The notes beneath the pieces were generated by a model that made no database searches, had not been told where the DNA came from, and was given only the letters and a program-made list of their open reading frames with translations. A DNA stretch of 64,000 bases. It comes from Eublepharis macularius. Taxonomy: Eukaryota > Chordata > Lepidosauria > Squamata > Eublepharidae. The position numbers were made by a program, and so were the translations under genes. The stretch covers positions 31,503,368-31,567,367 of the forward strand of contig NC_072791.1 in the NCBI RefSeq assembly GCF_028583425.1, read 5' to 3'. Of the stretch, positions 42,021-51,273 are shown one piece after another; the stretch's first letter is position 1, and every line of letters starts with the position of its first letter.

Positions 42021-42105
42021 GCGCATGCGCGCTGAGAGGCGGGAGCGCCCCCTAGTGGCTTTGAGCTATAAAAATCTCCGGTATCGGCAGGCCTGCGCAT
42101 GCGCA
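42021..42105 (-). promoter_or_regulatory. Two NRF1-like palindromes in the right ITR
   Basis: GCGCATGCGC at 42021-42030 and the perfect palindrome TGCGCATGCGCA at 42094-42105, mirrored from the left repeat. The left copy of the outer site has TGCGCACGCGCA instead. Confidence 0.6.
42045..42058 (-). promoter_or_regulatory. CTCF core motif, reverse, right ITR
   Basis: GCGCCCCCTAGTGG on the + strand is the exact complement of the left motif, giving a forward/reverse (convergent) pair 5.46 kb apart. Confidence 0.65.
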
Positions 42106-42194
42106 GTCCCATGTGTGCCTGCACGGAAGACCTAGATGAACAACAGTTATGGTAAGTAAAACCTGTTTTTCTTTCAGTTTTTTAATTGCAAGTG

Positions 42195-42425
42195 GAACAT
42201 TCGGACCACGTGAAGCTGCTTTATACTGAATCAGATCATTGGTCCATCAAGGTCAGTATCATATACTCAGACTGGCAGTGGCTCTCCAGAGTGGCTCTCC
42301 AGAGTCTCAGGCAGAAGTCTTTCCCATCACCTATTGCCTGGTCCTTTTTAACTGGAGATGCCAGGGGTTGAACCTGGGACCTTCTGCATGCAAAGCAGAG
42401 GCTCTTCCATTGAGCCACAAGGTCC
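42195..42425 (-). mobile_element. SINE family B
   Basis: The + strand reads the complement of family B: 'gaagctgctttatactgaat', 'cagactggcagtggctctcc', 'ggttgaacctgggaccttc' and 'tgcatgcaaagcagaggctc'. 'gagtggctctcca' is locally duplicated at 42288-42301. Confidence 0.85.
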
Positions 42426-45374
42426 TTACAGGGAATAAAATGGAACTGAAGGAACATGCAGTATTGTTGCTTTGTGCACTTGCTAGACAAAGGGGACAGT
42501 GAAATGGTTTCTTAATTCTTTTCTACTGTACCCAGAAGGCCGTTACCTGTATAGGACAAACTCCAGGAACGGGTGCCCAAGCCCCCCTTCCCCAGGGGAA
42601 CCTGAGTGGTCTCTAACAGCACTGTGTTTCAGGCATTGAAAGGAAAATTGATCAATAGGGTCTTTTGGCAGCATACTGAAATACAAACCATTGCTTTATT
42701 GTTCCAGCATTTATGAACTAGTTAGAAAATGTGTGTAAAGATTTGCCCCAACTTGTCAACACAGACAGACAAAGTGATACTGTGATTCCTATGTAAAAAT
42801 TCTCCAACTACAATTGACAGGAGTGGTGGAGAAATAACTGTTGGTTCAGTGATATTAACATTCCTTTGAATGAATTTGATGTTCCATATAACAGATTTAA
42901 TGATATTTCATCCTTGAGTCAGTTAATTTTATCTGACTTGGAAGGTTGGCAGAATGCATACAGTCATGCATGTAATTAGAACAAAGCTCTACGAGGTAAA
43001 GATGTCTTTTTGCAGATTGTGTCAGCAAGAAGGTATTTGGTACCATCCAAGAGCATAATTTTATAGGGAAAAGGGGGAAATGTTAGTCCTTTATCTCTGG
43101 CCACAACAGAAATCTGGGATCTGATACAAGTTATCGTGTAGTAGTGGTACAATCCCCCCACACTTTTTTTTTTGGCAAGCCTCGCCTTCTTATAGGTCCA
43201 TCATGATACTAAAACATGATTCATAAACCTTCTGTCCCACCAACAGTTCTTATATTCTCAAACTCCTCCCCCCCCCCCGGATATACCATAACGTAACACA
43301 GGTTGCACTTGAAGTGGTAAATTTGTGCTTGCTTGCCTACTCCCCATTCACCCTAGTTTGTCATGGCCTAGTTGCTACTCAAGAGATACAAATCTGTGTA
43401 GATGTCAGTAGTGTTCCATTGAGTAGAGGATCGGCAAACCCATCAGACAAAAGAAATCCTCATGTATCTAGAGAGATGAATATATATACTTTTTGAAGAA
43501 AGTCTCTGTCTCATACACCTACTCCTAAACAGCATCTTAAACTCTTTTCACAGTGGGTTAAACTAGATTTTTTTTATACCTCTTTGTTGTTGGTCTAGTT
43601 TCCACTTATCTGTGGCACCACTACTGAAGGTCTAGAGTTTAATGGAAAAACTTGACTAGGCAGCAAGGATTTAATCCATATTTTCATTAGGAAGCACCAA
43701 TTTGAGGCAATGAAGGGCCTACAAATTGCAGTTAGATCTGTTATGTGGAAAATGTGGGCTATGTAAAGTATGAGATTTGTGTAGCTCAATAACTCTTTCC
43801 AGGAGGCACTTGAAATCTTTGAGGATTTTTATATTGCTACTGTGTTCAAACATGCTGTCTTTTGGCTTGCAGTTTTGGCTCAGAAGCCTGTTCATCAATG
43901 GGCCAGTTTTTAAAAATATTCATGCAGCTAGCAAAACCATCAATTTCATAGAAGCTGTTGAGGGAAATCTGTGTGTAATCTACAGTTTATTCCTCAGTTC
44001 CAGCTAGTTGACAGGAGTCAATACAAATGTTATAAAAGACAAGGCAAGCTTCAGCTGCAATCAGATTGAGTTAAGAAAGAGGCTTGCTAATTGTGGACGT
44101 TTGTTCTAGGCTTGAGAAATTTCCTTTAAAAAAAAAACCCTCTCGTTTTGATTTGCTTGATTTATAAAGGTTCTACCAGAGTGGTTACCATCTTTTTGGC
44201 AAATAACTCAAGACCAAAATATGAGAGCGTGTCACTCTGGTGAACATTGCAATATGTTCATAGCTCTCCTTACCCACGGGCGTGTGTCTTCTCTAGTGTA
44301 GTGAGCCACGGAGCAAGCAGCAGCACGGAAGCATTCAGTCTATACTCTAGCCAGTTCATGGACACTCGTCTGCCTGTGGCAAACATGGCCCATGTTAGCC
44401 ATTCTGTTATATTTGCATAGCTGTGGGCAAGGGAGTGGGGGTGGGGAGACAAGGCGGTAAGATCTGCAGAATTAGCATAACGGATTTATGCATAACTGTA
44501 CATGACATTATGTGAAGTTTTGTAATATTTAAGTTAATAAATGGCTAAAGGCAGAAAATTTGTGTGTAGTTTTATAAACCTGCATAGTATTTCTGGGGTC
44601 TCTTCCGTTCCTTCCTCTCAGGCTATTACAACCATAATATTCTAATGCATCTATGTAACATTGGTATACAAATTAACAGGTCCTGCATATTCTGAAGCCT
44701 TGACTAATTCAATAGTTTGCTGAGAATCCTTGGACGAATGAGTAAAGCTTGAAATATTTGGCTGCACAGTACACATCTCTTGTTTTGCACCTTGTCATTT
44801 AATCTTTTTGAAGTCCCAGTGGAAAATGCTATGAAAATGCTGGTGTTGAGAGGAAACGTTTATACAAAAGCATGGCTGTTGCCCAAAGTTCAGGTTGCAC
44901 ACAGAGCTTTTGTTAGATCAGAGATCGAGGTCTAGAAACTCTTGGCTGTAAGCCCAGATGCCTCAGATTATTGCCAGTTTCCTTAGACATTCTAAAGTTG
45001 TGAAAAGTGGTGGGAATGCACAAGAAAATTGATGCTTGTTGTATTGCAGATGTAGGTCCTGACTTGTTACAGCTCGCGTTTCCTATGTAGATTTGCCTTT
45101 TCCAAGTGAAGTTTACTGTTTTTACAACTGCTAATTTAGTAAAATATCAAATTTAGATGATATTAGAAATCTGGGGAGAGTCACATGTATTGCGTTGCAT
45201 AAGAAAGTACAACATTCTGTTCTGAGTGGCTTGTGCCATTAGTTACAATAATGTTCGTGACTTTGTATATAACTCTAGAATTTTAAATTGTCCTATATGC
45301 AGATGATCTTTTGTTTATTTCAGAACCTCAGTTTTTCATTTCAATATTAATGAACGTGATTAATACTGTGACAC
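42426..45374. other. BTBD7 intron 1, unannotated
   Basis: About 2.9 kb, AT-rich. A C-run lies at about 43268-43278. No gene or repeat is recognised. Confidence 0.45.
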
Positions 45375-45500
45375 TGAGAGATCTCTGTCTTTTGGTGCTA
45401 TACCTCTGAAGATGCCAGGCACAGCTGCTGGCAAAACGTCAGGAACTACAATGCCAAGACCACAGCTATACAGCCTGGAAAATCCACAGCAACCAACTGA
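45375..45500 (+). mobile_element. Penelope-like terminal fragment, copy 2
   Basis: Same text as the 33204-33491 insert, in sense: 'gagatctctgtcttttggtg', 'gaagatgccaggcacagctg', 'aactacaatgccaagacc', 'aaaatccacagcaacca'. The hammerhead-like core is at 45403-45443, but GAAA is changed to AAAA, so this copy would not be expected to cleave. Confidence 0.6.
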
Positions 45501-45532
45501 CCTTTTATCTGCCCCCCCCTTTATCTATATTT

Positions 45533-45765
45533 ATGAATTTACTTCATTTATATACTACCTTTTTCCACAATAGTAAGCCAAAGCTGCTTACATCATTCTT
45601 CTTGTCTCCATATTATCCTCACAACCACCCTGAGAAGTAGGTTAGGCTGAGAGTGGACTGGATCAAAGTCACCCAGTGAGTTTCCACAGCAGAGTGGTGG
45701 TTTGAACCTGGGTCTCCCAGAACCTGCAATGAAACCATAACCACTACACTATACTGGCTTTTGTT
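45533..45765 (-). mobile_element. SINE family A
   Basis: Complement of the family A body and head: 'cttcatttatatactacc', 'cacaaccaccctgagaag', 'ggtttgaacctgggtctcc' and 'accactacactatactgg'. Confidence 0.85.
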
Positions 45766-48700
45766 GGGAGGAGGGGCTGCTGTTGAACAGTAGCAAGCAG
45801 CCAGGCTTAGGCGAGATATGCGAGTCATGTGGTATCAAGTCATGTATGTGGTAGTTGCTGGAGGATCTGGCCCCGATGAATCCTCCCTCAAAGGCCTGGA
45901 AAGGGCCAAGCCCCCTCCCTTGCCTTATCACAGAAACCAAGTCTGGAATACTGACCTGTTGCTTCATTGTCTAGCAACAGCTGCTGAAAGCATCTGGTTA
46001 AATCTACAGGTGCTCTTTAATAATTTTGGGGTTTTTTTAACCCCAAATGTTGTTGTTTTTGGATTTCAGACTTTTCTGCAAACCTGGTGCATTTTTCATG
46101 TGTGTAGGAAGACCTGTCTTGTCTGTTCATGGCCCCAATATCCAGATTTAAGTATCCTCAGATCAGCACCACTTTGCTATTAGTATATAAGATGGTGTGT
46201 AATGTCAAGACAATATAAGCTTGCCCCATTTTCACATGCCAAATTATGATTATGGGCCAATCCAGATTTAAAAATTGGGAGAAAATCTTTTCTATTGAAG
46301 GCTGGGACAGATATTGGGATTTACACTTTGGATCAGTTGATAGGTTTTGATGAGTTTTTGCCATTTTCTCAGCTGAGGTGCAGATAAGATTTGTCAACCT
46401 TTGCTAAATGGCAATATTTACAACTACAACATTTGCCAATATCCTACAGCATTTTCAGTCTCCTCAACTCTTGGAAACTCTCATTGAATCTTTACAGAAA
46501 ATGAAACCTACAATATTTATAAATATTTGATGTTGGTTCATAAAATGTAACAATATGTTTCTCTTCCAAAAATTAAGGAATTAAAAGAATGGTAACTAAG
46601 ACATGCACTCAAGGCCGGAGAAATATTTCAAGTTAGGTATTGCCATTCTTGTGAAATGAAGCTGTTATAACATGTTTTAAGGGATGGCCCAGCACAGGAC
46701 TTGGTGTTCTTAAATCTGAGGAGTCCTTGGTGCCTTTTAGGTGACCAGGCACATTGGAGTTGTCTGGCCTTGGTATCTTAGACTATAACTTTGAAACAAA
46801 AATCTTGGATTTGGAGCCAAAAACAGGCTTGCTGGTAAGCAAGGCAGAAATTTATCCTGTCAAAGAACTGGTTCAGTTGTGTAGCTGGCAAGTTACATCC
46901 TAGGGGAAACAATTGCTTGCTTCATGTGGCCAGTTAGAAAGATGGCAACAAGTATATTTGTATCAATGAAGTGAACAGGTTAAAAAAAACACTTATTTTC
47001 TGCAGGAAACCCTGTGCTTGTTCAAATACTGTATCCCTAACATATTTTTCTGTCTTGCTCATGTCAGCTACCTGTATTTCCCTAGTGAATGCAATTATCA
47101 AGCTATAACTTCCACAGTACTTGCATTACCAGCAGTGATAATCAGAAGTGCTGGAGGAATTTGTCTGCCGTGTTGCAACACTGTGAATTCCTTTGGTCAC
47201 AGAAGCATTTTCCCCAATTGCCAGATGATTTACAGCTACCACAAATATGGTGGTTGGCTGTTTAAGCGTTCCTGTAATGTATTAATGCTAATTATTAACA
47301 CACAAGGTTTAAATGGTGGGATGGATGGACTCTGGCCTGATCCATCATGGTAATTAAGATGATCTTGACAGTGGTGTTATACTTCTAAAGTTGTACTGAA
47401 AAAATAGTTTCTCTGTCACACACAAGAGAATTCTGTTTTAAAGAATCAGTTGCGTCAATTATTACCATCTTCATGTTAAAATATTTTGACCCTAGCGGCA
47501 ATAATACTAATTAAATGTGTTGATTTCCATCAGCCAGAGAAGAAGCAAAGTCCATGACTGAGCAATTAGTTTGAAAGTGTACCCTAAACGTCTATATCTG
47601 GGAAGTTTCATTCTTTATTTAGCACCCCCCCCAATACATTTTAAAAGAGGATAAAAAGGTTTTCCAGATCTGTGCCCTATCTGTATAGCCCGAATAAGTC
47701 AAGTGTGGTTTATATGATATGTTCAAACAAATTCACAGTTTTGTGGAAATTGAAGAGGTGTTATTCCTGTGAGAATAAATGAAAAGACATTGGCTTGGAT
47801 TCAGTGCAGTGTGGAAGGATTTTCACCTGGGAAGTCAACTTTCTTACCTCCCCTGTCCTGCTGCAACATGAAATTCATATTTTGGCTGAAGCAGGAGAGT
47901 GGATTTCAGAAGATAACACTTTGCAGGTAGGAAAGCCTTCTACCCACATAAACACTGCTCAATCCAAGCCAATTTAGCATGTCCTTCCCTTACATTGTAT
48001 ACATTTGGGGGGGGGCAAAACAAAGGCATTAAAAATTGTTGAGCCACTAATTTTAGCATACTGAAAGAACTATGGATGATACACGATTCTGTTTCAACCA
48101 AATTTAGAGGTCAATGGGGCACCTCTCTTTCATTTTTACTTTCTATAGTACTTGTTAGTTCCATATCAGACCAGGGATTAAAATAAGAATTTCAGCTTTG
48201 GTTTTGATTTGACCAGGACAGTGAATCAGGTGAACCCATAACTTGGTTTTTTATCTGTATTGTGTGTATATTCTACATATAAAATGTTTTATTCCCTGCC
48301 CCGTTTTACAACTCAAGCATATATACTCTCTCAATACCTGTGGATAATTATCTGAAAAACATACCTAATTTCAAAACAGACCATAAAGTGTGGATTAATC
48401 CACATTTTGGCACTCGAGAGTTGGGACAGATCGGTGTGTGTATGGGGGCAGGGGGAATTTCATCACACACCTGAAGAAAGTCCCAGGTTTGGAGAAAAAT
48501 TCTGAAATCCCCCCCCCCCCCAAATCCTTACAACATATTGAGCGATTAAAATCCCCCCAAATAACAGAAACAGTGCCCGTAGCAGCTGGGCCTGGCCCAG
48601 CCCTGGTGGACACTACACAACTCAGCCAGATTTTTCCTGGGGGAAGAAACTGCTGCGGGAGGGAAGGGAGGGGAGCAGATAAAGGTAGGCCTAACTAATG

Positions 48701-50480
48701 GGTGGGAAGAAGAACGGAAGTAGGAAAAAGAGAAGATGCAAAAGGAATGATGGGAGGGGGGAAGAGAGAGGCTCTCCTGGCAAGTCCTTGCAAGTTCCCC
48801 ACTGCTAATTACAATTTTGAAACTACCCAGCTTGCCAAATATTATATTAACAGTGGTGTCCTTTTGTTTTTAATTTTATGACACAAAGAATGTTTAGACA
48901 TGAAAAATTTTCCATAGAAGAATAAAACATCGGATTTTTTTTCAGTACGCATCTCTGCTGGGTAAGGCCAGAAACCTCACAGAATTTCTTTCAGGCCTGG
49001 TCATTCCAAGCACTTTGTGCTGTGTGTCATCTCTAGGAGCCTATTTTCCTTTTGTGCCTGAAAAGGACTCATAACCCTGAGCTCGGGTAGATCACCAGGT
49101 TAGCTCTCAGCTGCTCCCCATGAATTCCTAGGCCAGATTGAATGCTAGGTATCATTTGAGCAAATAAATAAAAGAGAAGCCTCTGTTCGTGGGGCTGCAG
49201 ATGAAGGATCAGGACAACAAATATGAACAGTAGATAATGCCAAAACCAATTCTAATAATTAATCTCATATGTTTCTGTTAAAAATTATTCTAGAATTGTG
49301 CCACAGCAAGGAAGCATGAACTTGTAAGAAAGGCTGCCAGAGTAATTTTAATTAAGCATATGTTTCATTTCAACCAAGCATGATTATAGATGATTAAAGG
49401 GGAGGAGGACCCTCATAATTGCAAAGACAAGGTTGAAAGCAGCAGAACAAACAAGTAGCCCCATGTAACGTTTCCCAATTTTGTGATTATGAAATTTATT
49501 ATTTGTAAAAGAATCAGAGATGATTCTCCTTAGAAACCATGAAACCCTTTGTGCATATATTATCCTCCTTTTGCTGTCTTGGACCAGAGCCACGCTAATA
49601 TCCTCCCCATATAATATCACTAATGTCTGTAGGTCATTTTAATAAATGGAACTTGTGTTTCTGAATAGCTTTAGCTTTATTAAGTTTTGCTGCATGCAGG
49701 CAAAGTATCCCAGAAGAAGGAACGACTCATCACGGTAGAAAATGTCAGTGATGCCAGGGTCTTGTGCTCAAAGTTGCATGGTGTATTAAAGATTAGTTTG
49801 CAGTTTCACTTGCCCAACCCAGTCAACCTCCGCTGTTGTCATCCTTTTGTTTGATTCTCAAAGCTCTGCAGTCAAGGCAGTGCTTTCATTGCTCTGTTTA
49901 CAAGATCCTACATGTTGCTAGAATGTGGCAATGTAATTTGTAGGCTCAGGTATTACAGCTGGGTCTCTCAGCCACATGCATCTTCACTGTTTATAGTGCA
50001 GGTGGGTCTAAAATACTACTTTACATCATACCACTGTATGTATTTGTGCAAATTAATGGGAAACAATAGGTTGGCTTGGATCCTACCTGCTTTTCTGCTC
50101 ACTCTTTTCTGGTTCTCCTCACTTTAGCTACTGCCCCTTATGGCTTTTTACCTTTTTAAGGTGTAACTTTTTTATTGGTCATGTTGGAGGGAGGCTTCTC
50201 TGTTTTACCGGTGGAAAAGTGTGCAGGATACAATTCAATTTACTGGTCATTTTTATCTCATTCCTCTCTGGTCGCTGACTGTAATAAAGAAAAAAAGAAA
50301 TTCAATTTATGTAAATTATTTTACTGTGATGTTTTGTTTTTATTGTACAAATGGCTTAACAGTGAACCTGTTATCAAAAGGCTCGGAGTGAATATTGGAT
50401 GTTCTTACTTAAAAAGATGAACTGTTGGGTAACTACAACATTAACAAAATCATGTATGATGATGATTTTTTTTTGTTCAG
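45766..50480. other. End of BTBD7 intron 1, unannotated
   Basis: About 4.7 kb, AT-rich. A C-run lies at about 48510-48522 and a G-run at about 48007-48015. 48400-48700 is GC-richer but has no recognised gene. The intron ends with a pyrimidine tract and AG at 50479-50480. Confidence 0.5.
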
Positions 50481-50586
50481 AAATGGAGATGAAGAACCAG
50501 CTTGAACAGTGTCTGAAGTTTTATAATGGAGTATGGGACTGTGCGCTGATGAGCCAGCAAGTGGAATGCCTGAGTGACTGAAGAAA
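50481..50586 (+). other. BTBD7: BTBD7 exon 2, 5' untranslated part
   Basis: The acceptor is a T-rich tract ending TTCAG at 50476-50480. The 106 bases before the start codon carry a 32-codon upstream frame (50483-50581). The assignment follows from the coding part of the same exon. Confidence 0.75.
50483..50581 (+). CDS. Upstream ORF 3 in BTBD7 leader (32 codons)
   Basis: It starts two bases into exon 2. Joined to exon 1, its ATG has G at -3 and G at +4, a good context. It reads MEMKNQLEQCLKFYNG and so on, and stops with TGA only 5 bases before the BTBD7 start codon. That is too close for normal reinitiation, so translation of this frame should lower BTBD7 output. The peptide resembles nothing I know. 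Confidence 0.5.
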   Translation: MEMKNQLEQCLKFYNGVWDCALMSQQVECLSD

Positions 50587-50668
50587 ATGGGTGCTAATGC
50601 GTCGAACTACCCTCATTCGTGTTCCCCAAGGGTAGGGGGAAATTCTCAGGCACAGCAGACATTCATAG
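50587..50668 (+). CDS. BTBD7: BTBD7 coding exon 2 (N-terminus)
   Basis: The start codon is in a strong context (A at -3, G at +4). The 27 codons read MGANASNYPHSCSPRVGGNS then QAQQTFI, which I recognise as the BTBD7 N-terminus. The Gly2 with Ser6 (MGANAS) fits an N-myristoylation signal, which would put the protein at membranes. The exon ends one base into a Gly codon at 50668, before GTAAGT. It joins 55584 in frame. Confidence 0.95.
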
Positions 50669-50674
50669 GTAAGT
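50669..50674 (+). promoter_or_regulatory. Splice donor of BTBD7 exon 2
   Basis: GTAAGT directly after ATAG; a consensus 5' splice site. Confidence 0.9.
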
Positions 50675-50788
50675 CTTTATATCCCCCCTTATCTATATGT
50701 TTCAGATTATGCTATTTCAGAGGCTGTCCTGCAAAATTTGTAACAGAAAGCACGAAATTCAACAGACGTAAGATGAGTGCAAAATTAA

Positions 50789-50923
50789 CAACTAGAGATG
50801 GGCACGAAACGAACCACGGAACAGAATTCCGTACGGAATGGCTGGTTCGTTTGCATCAAAACATGCATTCCATGGGAATACATTTTTACGGAACAAATGA
50901 ATTTTTCCTGCCATTCCGTTTGG
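50789..50923. repeat. Foldback-type repeat head beside the hairpin array
   Basis: 'gagatgggcacgaaacgaac' with 'ggaacagaattccgtacgg' is a motif common at the ends of squamate foldback repeats. It probably belongs to the same element as the array that follows. Confidence 0.45.
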
Positions 50924-51273
50924 AGTTTCACAGACCCCGCGCTGGTTTCAGCCCATCGGCTGAACCCAGCACAGGGTCTGTGAAACTGACAGCCCCTGCA
51001 CAGGAGAAAGCGGTTGTCAGTTTCACAGACCCCACGCTGGGTTCAGCGATGGGCTGAAACCAGCACGGGGTCTGTGAAAGTGATAGCCTCTTTTTCTGCT
51101 GCCCGGGCTGTCAGTTTCACAAACCCCGCGCTGGAACCGGTGCAGGGTCTGTAAAACTGACAGCCCGGTAGCAGGAGAAAGGGGCTGTCCATTTCATAGA
51201 CCCCGCGCTGGAACCTGCACAGGGTCTGTAAAACTGACAGCCTCTTTTCCTGCTGCCCGGGCTGTCAGTTTCA
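50924..51273. repeat. Array of four consecutive hairpins
   Basis: Four foldbacks lie at 50924-50994, 51013-51088, 51107-51165 and 51183-51242, with a partial fifth at 51260-51273. Each pairs GTTTCACAGACCC-type and GGGTCTGTGAAAC-type arms. The second is the inverted copy of the first. The spacers alternate between GCAGGAGAAAG-type and its complement. Together they form a nested inverted-tandem structure about 0.25 kb into intron 2. Confidence 0.8.

Larger units (their letters stand above)
36500..42170 (+). mobile_element. DIRS-type tyrosine-recombinase retrotransposon, near intact
   Basis: The 5.7-kb element runs in the same direction as BTBD7, inside intron 1. Its parts in order are: left inverted terminal repeat, gag-like ORF, RT/RNase H/methyltransferase ORF, tyrosine recombinase, internal complementary region, right inverted terminal repeat. 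All three coding segments lie in one reading frame, broken only by TGA at 38859 and TGA at 41031. The terminal repeats differ at only about five positions in some 170, so the insertion is young. DIRS elements lack integrase and are thought to insert as circles through the tyrosine recombinase, without target duplication; none is seen here. GC content is far above that of the flanks. Confidence 0.93.
41946..42170 (-). repeat. DIRS right inverted terminal repeat
   Basis: Reverse complement of the left repeat through 42117, then about 53 further bases not present at the left end (ending 'gtaagtaaaacctgttttt'). This asymmetry between the ITR outer ends is usual for DIRS. It carries the mirrored NRF1-like and CTCF motifs and TATAAAA at about 42067-42073 on the + strand, pointing outward into the intron. 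Confidence 0.9.
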
